DNA from: Mycobacterium sp. GA-1199
GTDB taxonomy: Bacteria; Actinomycetota; Actinomycetes; Mycobacteriales; Mycobacteriaceae
Reading direction: 5' to 3'
Assembly: GCF_001500045.1 (NCBI RefSeq)
Contig: NZ_LQIX01000018.1
Coordinates: 1-64,000 of the forward strand
Length of the DNA stretch: 64,000 nucleotides
A program made the translations under genes and the position numbers. The notes below the pieces were generated by a model. That model was not told the DNA's origin. It saw nothing but the letters and a program-made list of their open reading frames with translations, and searched no databases. Below are positions 9,017 through 16,718 of this stretch, in pieces; the stretch's first letter is position 1; the number at the start of each line of letters is the position of its first letter.

Positions 9017-10462
9017 GTGAGCCTCGCGGGCGCCGGACGACCGTCGTTCTGGTACGACGAGGCCGCCACGATTTCGGCGTCCTACAGCCGGTCGCTGCCT
9101 GCGCTGTGGCAGATGCTCGGCGAGGTCGACGCCGTCCACGGCCTGTACTACGTGCTGATGCACGGCTGGTTCACCGTCGTGCCGCAGACCGAGTTCTGGT
9201 CGCGGGTGCCCAGCGGCCTGGCTGTCGGTGCCGCCGCGGCGGGTGTGGTGGTGCTGGGTCGGCAGCTTTCGTCGCGGGCGGTCGGGCTTGTGGCCGGCGT
9301 CCTGTGCGCGATCCTGCCCCGGGCGACGTGGGCGGGCATCGAGGCGCGTCCGTACGCGCTGACGATGATGCTCGCGGTCTGGCTGGCCGTGCTGCTGGTG
9401 TGGGCGGCGGGTCGCGAATCACGTTGGGCGTGGGCGGCATACGGTGCGGTGCTGGCCGTGTCGATTCTGTTCGATGTCTACCTGGCGCTGCTGGTTCCCG
9501 CACACGCGGTGTTCGTGCTGGCGTTCCGGCGCCGCCGGACTGTGGTGCTGCCGTTTGCGATCGCGTCGGGTGTGGGCGTCGCGGTGATGGCTCCGTTCGT
9601 CGCCGTGGTCGCCGGGCAGGCCCAGCAGATCAGCTGGATCACGCCGATCGGCTCGCGCACGTTCGAAGACGTTGCCGTCCAACAGTATTTCGACCGCAAC
9701 CCGTACTTCGCGGCGCTGTCGGCGGCGGTGGTGGTCGCGGCGATCGGGGTGTGGGTTTTCGCGCGACGGCCCAGTGTCGGGGAACGGGAGGCTGTCGTGC
9801 TGGCCGTCGCCTGGCTGGTGATCCCGACGACGTTGATCGTGGCGTACTCGGCGGTGCGCGAACCGCTCTACACCCCCCGGTATCTGTGTTTCACCGCACC
9901 CGCGATGGCACTGCTGCTCGGCGTCTGCGTCATCGCGGTGGCACGTTCGGGATGGGTGGCGACGGCCGTCGTCGTGGTCTTCGCCGTGGTTGCGGCCCCC
10001 ACTTTCGTTGCCGTGCAACGCGGTCCGTACGCGAAGTACGACATGGACTACAGCCCGGTGGCCGACCTGATCTCCGCCAAGGCCGCGGCGGGTGACTGCC
10101 TGCTGGTCAACGACACCGTCACCTTCCACCCCGCGCCGATGCGGCCGCTGATGGCCGCCCGGCCCGACGCCTACGCCGGCCTGGTCGACGTCAGCCTGTG
10201 GCAGCGCGCTGCCGACCGCCGCGACGTGTTCGACACGAACCTGATTCCCGAGGCCTCGGTCGGACCGCTCGAACGCTGCGCTGTCGTCTGGATCATCACG
10301 CAGGCCGATCCCGGCGCCCCCGAACACGAAGAGGGCGTGGCGATTCCCCCGGGACCGTTGTTCGGCGGGACGCGAGCGTTCGCGGTCAGCCACGATATGG
10401 GTTTTCGGCTCGTCGAGCGGTGGCAGTTCAGTTTGGCGCAGGTGATCAAGGCCGAACGCTAG
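9017..10462 (+). CDS. GT-C fold membrane glycosyltransferase (family 39-like)
   Basis: About 481 residues with roughly ten hydrophobic helices. Residues 12-16 read WYDEA, the Asp-Glu signature of the first external loop in GT-C polyprenyl-phosphate-sugar mannosyl/arabinosyl-transferases (PMT/ArnT type). A soluble C-terminal part follows residue about 340. The first usable start is the GTG at 9017, but the in-frame codons before it (from 8945) encode a plausible first helix (LEPLLVGILGAAVSLAG). The real start may therefore lie upstream and overlap the GH16 stop, perhaps with a CTG. It probably glycosylates a secreted protein or lipid in the envelope. It follows the GH16 gene closely on the same strand. 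Confidence 0.75.
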   Translation: MSLAGAGRPSFWYDEAATISASYSRSLPALWQMLGEVDAVHGLYYVLMHGWFTVVPQTEFWSRVPSGLAVGAAAAGVVVLGRQLSSRAVGLVAGVLCAILPRATWAGIEARPYALTMMLAVWLAVLLVWAAGRESRWAWAAYGAVLAVSILFDVYLALLVPAHAVFVLAFRRRRTVVLPFAIASGVGVAVMAPFVAVVAGQAQQISWITPIGSRTFEDVAVQQYFDRNPYFAALSAAVVVAAIGVWVFARRPSVGEREAVVLAVAWLVIPTTLIVAYSAVREPLYTPRYLCFTAPAMALLLGVCVIAVARSGWVATAVVVVFAVVAAPTFVAVQRGPYAKYDMDYSPVADLISAKAAAGDCLLVNDTVTFHPAPMRPLMAARPDAYAGLVDVSLWQRAADRRDVFDTNLIPEASVGPLERCAVVWIITQADPGAPEHEEGVAIPPGPLFGGTRAFAVSHDMGFRLVERWQFSLAQVIKAER

Positions 10463-10540
10463 CCGATCGCGGGAAGGCTCACGCCGAGCGTACGGTTCTG
10501 TACGTAAGGCCGCTGCACGGGCGCAGGAAAGGACACGCGA

Positions 10541-11011
10541 ATGAGCACGACGCCGCTGGTGCCGCCGTTCAGCCACGACACCGCTGTTGCGAAAGTCCGT
10601 GGCGCAGAGGATAACTGGAATACCCGCGATCCCGCACGCGTCGCGAAGGGGTACACCCCGGACAGTCGGTGGCGCAACCGGTCGACCTTTCTTGAAGGCC
10701 GCGAACAGATCATCGAGTTCCTGACCGACAAATGGCAGAAAGAACTCGAGTATCGGCTGATCAAGGAACTCTGGGCCTACGGCGACGACCGCATCGCCGT
10801 CCGGTTCGCCTACGAATACCACGACGCCCAGGGTCGGTGGTTCCGGGCGTACGGCAACGAGAACTGGGAGTTCGCCGCCTACGGGCTGATGAAGACCCGC
10901 CACGCCAGCATCAACGATGTGCCGATCAGCGAAGAACAGCGGTTGTTCCGCTGGGACCGCTCCGGCCCGCGGCCTGCCGACCATCCGGGTCTGAGCGAAC
11001 TGGGGTTGTGA
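10541..11011 (+). CDS. DUF1348 / NTF2-like protein
   Basis: A 156-residue protein of the DUF1348 family (NTF2/SnoaL-like fold). Typical motifs are [13 protein letters not shown] near residue 24, [15 protein letters not shown] near residue 45 and [13 protein letters not shown] near residue 105. The cone-shaped fold usually binds a small hydrophobic ligand; no catalytic role is known. AGGAAAGGA precedes the ATG. It is transcribed alone, towards selB. Confidence 0.85.
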   Translation: MSTTPLVPPFSHDTAVAKVRGAEDNWNTRDPARVAKGYTPDSRWRNRSTFLEGREQIIEFLTDKWQKELEYRLIKELWAYGDDRIAVRFAYEYHDAQGRWFRAYGNENWEFAAYGLMKTRHASINDVPISEEQRLFRWDRSGPRPADHPGLSELGL

Positions 11012-11124
11012 CGGGACGAGCGCTTGGTCCTGTACGAAACGTGCGGTCGTCCGCGCAAGCCTCCGCAGTCACAGTCGCCTCATCAGCCCCGAGCAGAGAG
11101 CCCCTTCGCTGGTGCCCGGCTATC

Positions 11125-11157
11125 AGCGAATTATTCGCTCGGAGCGAATAATTCGCT
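11125..11157. repeat. Perfect 16-bp inverted repeat with a 1-nt centre
   Basis: AGCGAATTATTCGCTC at 11125-11140 is followed by one G and then its exact reverse complement at 11142-11157. Each arm is itself nearly palindromic (GCGAAT...ATTCGC). It lies between the converging DUF1348 gene and selB. It could be a bidirectional terminator/cruciform or a protein-binding site. The AT content is well above its surroundings. Confidence 0.8.
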
Positions 11158-11229
11158 CTGAGGCGGGCACTTGCGATGTTGAACCCACCAGAGGCCAGTG
11201 GGGCTGGTGGAGCCAATGGGTTTGCTGAT

Positions 11230-12921
11230 TCAGCGCTCCTGCAGAAGAAGCCTTCGGGTGCCGTCGGCGCCCCGCCGGGTGATCTTTCGAGCGTCGAGGT
11301 GTTCGAGCAGCGGCACCGCGACCCGCCGGGTGGTGTTCAGCGCGCGCTTGGCCTCGGCGACGGCGAACGGTTGCGGAAGTGTCGCGAGGATTTTGGCTGC
11401 GCGGTCGGCGGCATCGGGGCCGAGGACCACGCCGTCGGCGATCCTGATGAGCCGTCCGGCGCGGATGGCCGCCGCGAGTTCGCGCGGTCCCAGGTTCAGG
11501 TCGGCGAGTTCGTCGGCCTCCGGTGCTTGAAACGGCTCGGCCGCCAACCACTCCTCCACCGTGCGCACCGCCTTGTCGACGCGCGCGGGCAACTCCGCGT
11601 CCGGGCGTCGCACAACCCCGTCGGCCACCCGAAGCCCGGTGCCCTCCAACAGCGCGAGCAGCAGTTCGGCGGCTGGCAGACCGGCCTGCCGCCGAAGAGC
11701 TTCCAATGGCATTCCCGCCGCGATGTCGTGCCCGGCAGTCCAATCGTTGAGCGCCGCGGTCATCTGGTGGCGACGCTGAGTCCACCAGTCGCTGTCGACC
11801 ACCCACTCCCCGATGCGGGTGCCGTCGGCACCAAAACCCATGGCGCGCAACTCCGTTATTCGGGCACACAGTGGGGGACGTACTCGTCCGGTGGCCAGTT
11901 CCTCACCGCGCTCGCGTGCCGCACCGCGACGGCGCAGTGCGGGTGGCCGGACGTCGAGCACCTCGACTCCCGCGGCGATCCGGTGCTCGCCGGGGTCACG
12001 CAACAATCCGATGTCACCCACCCGCAGCGGCAGCGGACGCGTCAGCCGAAGCCGCGCACCCGCCGCGCCGAGCGGCCGTACGCGCACCGGGACGGCCGCC
12101 GATCCGACGTGCAGCACGAGTTGCCGATGTAATTCGCCGGGCTCCCTTAGCAAAACGTCGATTTCGGCCGTGTCCAACCATGCGCCGGGTGTGCGGATGG
12201 TGTCGCCGCGGCCGATGTGCCTGCGGTCGACACCGCGCACATTCACCGCGACCCGCGCGATGGCACCGACCTCCCGCCGATCCTGACCGAGCGACTGCAG
12301 GCCACGAATCGTCACCCGTCGTCCCGCGTGCTCGAGTTCGTCGCCGACACGCAACGTGCCCGCCGCCAGCGTCCCCGTCACCACGGTGCCCGCGCCGTGG
12401 ACGGTGAACGACCGGTCCACCCACAGCCGCACGTCGGCATCGCGGTCGGGTGGCGGCAGCCCGTCGACAAGCGAAACCACCGCGGCGCGAACGGCTTCCA
12501 GATCTGTGCCGAGCACCACCGGAACGTCGGGCAGCCGCTCGCGCACCTGCCCGATCGCAGGCGCAGGGTCGGCGAGGTCGGACTTGCTGATCACCACGAG
12601 CAGGTGCCGGACGCCGAGCGCCCGCAACGCGTCGAGGTGTTCGTCGGACTGCGGCATCCAGCCCTCCGTCGCGGCGACGACGAACATGATCGCGGGCACG
12701 GGGCCGATGCCGGCGAGCATGTTCGCGACGAACCGCTCGTGGCCGGGCACGTCGACGAACGCGACCTCACGCCCGTCGAGCGTGGTCCACGCGAAGCCCA
12801 GATCGATGGTCAGGCCGCGGTGCTGCTCCTCGGCCAGCCGATCGGGCCACATTCCGGTGAGGCGCTCGACGAGGGTGGACTTGCCGTGGTCGACGTGGCC
12901 CGCGGTCGCTATGACGTACAT
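11230..12921 (-). CDS. selB: Selenocysteine-specific elongation factor SelB
   Basis: A 563-residue GTPase that delivers Sec-tRNA to the ribosome at UGA codons marked by a SECIS. The N-terminus starts exactly at the G domain (MYVIATAGHVDHGKST, G1), followed by DVPGHERFV (G3) and SKSDL (G4). EF-Tu-like beta domains follow. The C-terminal half (about residue 330 onward) has the helical, winged-helix SECIS-binding character of SelB. The ATG at 12919-12921 lies inside the end of selA (13-nt overlap), so the two are translated together. Its mRNA partner should be the fdhA hairpin in this window. Confidence 0.93.
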   Translation of the reverse strand: MYVIATAGHVDHGKSTLVERLTGMWPDRLAEEQHRGLTIDLGFAWTTLDGREVAFVDVPGHERFVANMLAGIGPVPAIMFVVAATEGWMPQSDEHLDALRALGVRHLLVVISKSDLADPAPAIGQVRERLPDVPVVLGTDLEAVRAAVVSLVDGLPPPDRDADVRLWVDRSFTVHGAGTVVTGTLAAGTLRVGDELEHAGRRVTIRGLQSLGQDRREVGAIARVAVNVRGVDRRHIGRGDTIRTPGAWLDTAEIDVLLREPGELHRQLVLHVGSAAVPVRVRPLGAAGARLRLTRPLPLRVGDIGLLRDPGEHRIAAGVEVLDVRPPALRRRGAARERGEELATGRVRPPLCARITELRAMGFGADGTRIGEWVVDSDWWTQRRHQMTAALNDWTAGHDIAAGMPLEALRRQAGLPAAELLLALLEGTGLRVADGVVRRPDAELPARVDKAVRTVEEWLAAEPFQAPEADELADLNLGPRELAAAIRAGRLIRIADGVVLGPDAADRAAKILATLPQPFAVAEAKRALNTTRRVAVPLLEHLDARKITRRGADGTRRLLLQER

Positions 12922-14189
12922 GCCAGCACCGCTTGGGCGAGCAGGCCGTCGTCGTCGGGTGCCACCGTGCGCAGGTCCAGCAGACACCGGCCGCCCTCCA
13001 GCCGTCCGACAACCGAGGGTGTGCCGGTTCGCAGGGGGGCCGCGTAGGACTCCGGAAGGCTGATCGCGGCGCTGGGCAGCGCGACGTCGGGTGCGCCACC
13101 ACCGCCGACCGCGGCCGTGCAGTCGACGGCCTCGGCTCCCGGCAGCTGGGCGGCCAGTTTCTGTGCGCGGATCCGCAAGTCGGAGACGTCCGCGTCGAGC
13201 GCCTGCATGACCGGCGGCGGCGGGCCGAGGAGTGTGGCCTCCAGCGCGGCGAGGGTCAGCTTGTCGACGCGCAGCGCCCGGGCGGCGGGATGGCGCCGCA
13301 GCCGCTCGATCAGCTCCGCCGAGCCGAACAGCAGGCCGGCCTGGGGCCCGCCGAGCAGCTTGTCCCCGCTGGCGGTGACGAGGTCGGCGCCGTCGCGCAG
13401 CATCGTGGTGGCGTCGGGCTCGTCGGGCAGCAGCGGGTGCGGGGTGAGCAGTCCCGAGCCGATGTCCGCGACGAGCGGAACGTCGAGTGCGGCGAGATCG
13501 GGCACGCCGACCGTCGACGTGAAGCCCGTGACCGAGTAATTCGACGGGTGCACCTTGAGGATGAAACCGGTGTCGGGGCCGAGCGCGTCGGCGTAATCGC
13601 GCAGATGGGTGCGGTTGGTGGTGCCGACCTCGCGGAAGCGCGAACCCGTCGACTCCATCAGTTCGGGCAGACGGAAGCCGTCGCCGATCTCGATCAGCTC
13701 ACCGCGGCTGACGACGATCTCCTTGTTCGGGGCCAGCGTCATCGCGGTGAGCAGCAGCGCGGCGGCGTTGTTGTTGACCACGTGCACGCCGCCGGCGGTC
13801 GGAACCGCACGGGCCAACGCGGCGAGGGCCCCGCGCCCGCGTCGGGCCCGGCGCCCGGTCTCGAGATCGAACTCCACGTCGGTGGCGCCGCTCGCGGTGA
13901 CGACCGCGTCGACCGCCGCCTGTGACAGCGGCGCCCGCCCCAGGTTGGTGTGCACGACGACCCCGGTGGCGTTGATGACCGGCCGCAGGGTGGCCGCGCT
14001 GGTCGGCAGCGATGCGACCGCGTCGTCGGCGACGCGCTCCGGCTCGATCTCGCCGGCGCGCGCACGTTGTTGCGCCTGTCCCACAACGGTTTTCACCAGC
14101 GTTCGACCCAGCACCCGCGAAGCCTCGGCCAGGCGCGGATCGGCGAGCAGCGCGTCGGTGCGCGGCACCCGTCGTCGCGGATCGGTCAC
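12909..14189 (-). CDS. selA: L-seryl-tRNA(Sec) selenium transferase
   Basis: A 426-residue PLP enzyme converting Ser-tRNA(Sec) to Sec-tRNA(Sec) with selenophosphate. The PLP lysine is in SGDKLLGGPQAG, identical to the E. coli SelA motif; NATGVVVHTNLGRAPLS and VGTTNRTHLRDY are further family motifs. The GTG at 14187-14189 has a G-rich ribosome site (GGGGG) 5-6 nt upstream and matches the usual SelA N-terminus; a TTG nine codons upstream is the alternative. It is the first gene of the selA-selB pair. Confidence 0.93.
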   Translation of the reverse strand: MTDPRRRVPRTDALLADPRLAEASRVLGRTLVKTVVGQAQQRARAGEIEPERVADDAVASLPTSAATLRPVINATGVVVHTNLGRAPLSQAAVDAVVTASGATDVEFDLETGRRARRGRGALAALARAVPTAGGVHVVNNNAAALLLTAMTLAPNKEIVVSRGELIEIGDGFRLPELMESTGSRFREVGTTNRTHLRDYADALGPDTGFILKVHPSNYSVTGFTSTVGVPDLAALDVPLVADIGSGLLTPHPLLPDEPDATTMLRDGADLVTASGDKLLGGPQAGLLFGSAELIERLRRHPAARALRVDKLTLAALEATLLGPPPPVMQALDADVSDLRIRAQKLAAQLPGAEAVDCTAAVGGGGAPDVALPSAAISLPESYAAPLRTGTPSVVGRLEGGRCLLDLRTVAPDDDGLLAQAVLACTS

Positions 14190-14274
14190 CGTCGCCCCCG
14201 TGGTTTGTGTGCGCAATGCGACGGTCGCATGAAGCCATCATGGCCCAACGGCGTCGATCGGGTACACCGGTGGT

Positions 14275-14796
14275 GTGTTGACGTCGGTGGGGCACGGTGC
14301 GCTCGACAGGTCGGCCCTCGCGCGGCTGCTGGGCGAGGCCGGGGTCGAGGCGCTCGTCGATATTCGCCGCTATCCGAACAGCAGACACAACCCCGACGTC
14401 GAAAGGACCGCGATCACCGAGTGGGCCGGGAAAGCCGGATTGGCCTACCGCTGGGAGCAGCGCCTGGGCGGGCGCAGAAGCCTGCCCGCGGGCGCCGAGC
14501 CCGAGGATCCGTGGTGGCGGGTCAAACAGTTCGCGGCCTACGCCGCGTACACGCGCACCGAGGAATTCCAGGACGCGTTGACCGAGCTCGTCGAGCAGTC
14601 GAAACAGGGACGCACCGCGATGATGTGCAGCGAGTCGGTGTGGTGGCGTTGCCACCGGCGGATCGTCGCCGACGTGGCGGTGCTGCGGTTCTCGGTGCCG
14701 GTCAAACACCTCATGCACGACGGTCGGCTGTTGCCGCACGAGCCGTCCGACGGGGCACGGATCCGCGACGACGGCCTGGTCGTGTGGGACGGCTGA
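14275..14796 (+). CDS. DUF488 family protein
   Basis: A 173-residue member of DUF488, recognised by the N-terminal SVGHG...LVDIRRYPNSR pattern and the central MMCSESVWWRCHRR motif with conserved Cys and His residues. The biochemical role of the family is unsettled. The GTG start lies 85 nt from the divergent selA start and has no clear ribosome site, so a leaderless mRNA is possible. It runs head-on towards tRNA-Sec, ending 13 nt before it. Confidence 0.85.
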   Translation: MLTSVGHGALDRSALARLLGEAGVEALVDIRRYPNSRHNPDVERTAITEWAGKAGLAYRWEQRLGGRRSLPAGAEPEDPWWRVKQFAAYAAYTRTEEFQDALTELVEQSKQGRTAMMCSESVWWRCHRRIVADVAVLRFSVPVKHLMHDGRLLPHEPSDGARIRDDGLVVWDG

Positions 14797-14809
14797 TCAC
14801 CGGAATGGG

Positions 14810-14904
14810 TGGCGGAGGCGGACGGGAATCGAACCCGCCAGCGACAGAATCTGCCGCTCAGCGATTTTGAAGACCGCGCCGGTCACCAGACCGGATACGC
14901 CTCC
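14810..14904 (-). tRNA. selC: tRNA-Sec (anticodon UCA)
   Basis: A 95-nt tRNA on the minus strand with encoded CCA. The acceptor stem is GGAGGCG/CGCCTCC, the anticodon loop CTTCAAA carries TCA, there is a long variable arm, and the T-loop motif is GTTCGATTC. The length and the UCA anticodon, which reads UGA, are diagnostic of tRNA(Sec). It lies 30 nt from the divergent selD. Confidence 0.96.
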
Positions 14905-14934
14905 CTGACCCACGGCCCGATCATGCCAGGCAGC

Positions 14935-15963
14935 ATGGAGGCTGTGACGGAGCAGATGACCTACCGACTGACCCAGTACGCCCATGGCGGGGGCTGCGCA
15001 TGCAAGATCCCGCCCGGTGAGCTCGAGGACGTGGTCCGTGGCCTGACCGGCGCCGCGCCGCGCGATCCGGTCGGCGAACTGCTGGTGGGTCTCGACGACG
15101 GTGACGACGCGGCGGCGGTGCGCATCGAAGGCGTCGGTTCACGCGTTGGCCTGGCGTTGATCGCGACGACGGACTTCTTCACCCCGGTGGTCGACGATCC
15201 GTACGACTGGGGGCGGATCGCGGCCACGAACGCGCTGTCGGATGTGTACGCGATGGGCGGGCGTCCGGTCGTCGCGGTGAACCTGCTGGGCTGGCCGCGC
15301 GATGTGTTGCCGTTCGAGTTGGTCAGGGAGGTGTTGCGCGGCGGCCTGGATGTGTGTGGGGCCGCGGGCTGCCACTTGGCCGGCGGGCACAGCGTCGACG
15401 ACCCGGAACCGAAATACGGGCTTGCCGTCACCGGTGTCGGCGATCCGAATCGGTTGCTGCGCAACGACGCAGGTAAACCCGGTGTGCCCCTGTCATTGAC
15501 CAAGCCGCTGGGTGTCGGGGTGCTCAACAGCCGGCACAAGAACACCGGTGAGACGTTCCCGGAGGCGATCGCGGTGATGACCACGCTGAACGCCGACGCT
15601 GCGCGGGCGGCCGTTGATGCCGGTGCCGAATGCGCCACCGACATAACGGGGTTCGGACTACTCGGACACCTGCACAAGCTGGCCCGCGCCAGCGGCGTCA
15701 CCGCGGTGATCGACAGCGCGGCGGTGCCCTACATCGACGGCGCACGAGATGCGTTGGCGCAGGGCTATGTCAGCGGCGGAACCCGGCGCAACCTGGACTG
15801 GGTGGCACCGCATGTCGATCTGTCCGCCGTCGACGAAAATGAGGCATTGCTGCTCGCCGATGCGCAGACGTCGGGTGGTCTGCTGATCGCCGGCGAGATT
15901 CCGGGCGCGCCCGTGATCGGCGAGCTGGTGCCCCGCGGCGAGCACACGATCGTGGTGCGCTAG
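14935..15963 (+). CDS. selD: Selenide, water dikinase (selenophosphate synthetase)
   Basis: An approximately 342-residue ATP-dependent enzyme making selenophosphate, the Se donor for SelA. The N-terminal active site reads HGGGCACK: the first Cys and the Lys match E. coli Cys17 and Lys20, so this SelD is a Cys enzyme, not a selenoprotein. ATTDFFTPVVDDPYDWGRIAATNALSDVYAMGG carries the metal-binding Asp residues and Gly-rich segment. Several starts are possible (ATG 14935, GTG 14944, ATG 14956); 14935 is a compromise. Confidence 0.92.
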   Translation: MEAVTEQMTYRLTQYAHGGGCACKIPPGELEDVVRGLTGAAPRDPVGELLVGLDDGDDAAAVRIEGVGSRVGLALIATTDFFTPVVDDPYDWGRIAATNALSDVYAMGGRPVVAVNLLGWPRDVLPFELVREVLRGGLDVCGAAGCHLAGGHSVDDPEPKYGLAVTGVGDPNRLLRNDAGKPGVPLSLTKPLGVGVLNSRHKNTGETFPEAIAVMTTLNADAARAAVDAGAECATDITGFGLLGHLHKLARASGVTAVIDSAAVPYIDGARDALAQGYVSGGTRRNLDWVAPHVDLSAVDENEALLLADAQTSGGLLIAGEIPGAPVIGELVPRGEHTIVVR

Positions 15964-15967
15964 AAGA

Positions 15968-16444
15968 TCAGGCCTTGGCCGTCCAGGCCACGCTGTCGGA
16001 CTGGGCGTCACGGATGACGGTGTCGGCGGCTTCGCTCCACTGCGCGCATTCCGGCGAGCCGTCGTAAGATCTGCCGGCCGCGCACCGCATGACCATCGCA
16101 CCGAGCGCGGGCGTCGTCATGTGCGGTATCACAAGGAGTTTCACCGAAGCCGAGCGCCCGGCGACGACCATCAGTCGATGTGCCCGGCGCGGGGCGGGGC
16201 TCTTGGTGCGGGTGCTCGACAGGATCGAGTTGTAGTCAAGCGTGCCCTCGGTGGCCGCCCAGTTCACCCTGATGTCGATGATCTCGCCGAGCGTCTTGTG
16301 CAGGGTTTCGATCAGCTCGGGTAGCTCACCGGCGACAGATCCGGTGTGGGGCCACCACGCGCCGTCGATGTCTGAGCCGAGTTTGCGCGCGAGCACGAGG
16401 CGGACGGGTCGGGCCAGCCGCCGCGTCCCCGTGAGGCCGTTCAT
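15968..16444 (-). CDS. DUF5994 family protein
   Basis: A 158-residue protein of the actinobacterial DUF5994 type, with LVLARKLGSDIDGAWWPHTG near the N-terminus, then ELPELIETLHKTLGEI and IRVNWAATEGTLD. No enzyme activity is known for the family. Its ATG overlaps the stop of a 44-codon gene by four bases (ATGA), so the two are translationally coupled. It converges on selD with 4 nt between the stops. Confidence 0.8.
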   Translation of the reverse strand: MNGLTGTRRLARPVRLVLARKLGSDIDGAWWPHTGSVAGELPELIETLHKTLGEIIDIRVNWAATEGTLDYNSILSSTRTKSPAPRRAHRLMVVAGRSASVKLLVIPHMTTPALGAMVMRCAAGRSYDGSPECAQWSEAADTVIRDAQSDSVAWTAKA

Positions 16445-16575
16445 GCCGAGGGTGTGGACGGACCGCGTTCAGGGCGGTCGGAGAACACCGGATTGGTGAC
16501 GGGTTCGGTGGAGTGGTCTTCGTTCGAGGTGAACTCGGGCTTCTGAGGGTGTGAGAACAGGTCGTTCGACTGCAT
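16441..16575 (-). CDS. 44-residue small protein coupled to the DUF5994 gene
   Basis: ATG at 16573-16575, stop TGA at 16441-16443. The product is hydrophilic and Pro/Ser/Asn-rich (begins MQSNDLFSHPQKPEF, ends STPSA), with no membrane segment or recognised motif. AAGGA lies about 8 nt before the ATG, and the stop overlaps the next ATG, so it is very likely translated and may act as a leader peptide or partner for the DUF5994 protein. It is too short for most gene callers. Confidence 0.55.
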   Translation of the reverse strand: MQSNDLFSHPQKPEFTSNEDHSTEPVTNPVFSDRPERGPSTPSA

Positions 16576-16718
16576 GTAGCAAGTCCTTCGTTACGTTCCG
16601 CAGCGGCCGGTGTCGACTGGCGCGCGGTATCAAGACGCAGATCCATCGCGTGGAAAAGATGGCTGCTGACCGGAGACGGCTAGCTCCAGGTTACACGCCG
16701 GCTGGCGACGGCCAACGG

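Noticed and set aside
14809..14934. selD beginning upstream within the tRNA-Sec region
   Set aside because: The upstream codons are the antisense of tRNA-Sec; SelD homology starts only after 14935.
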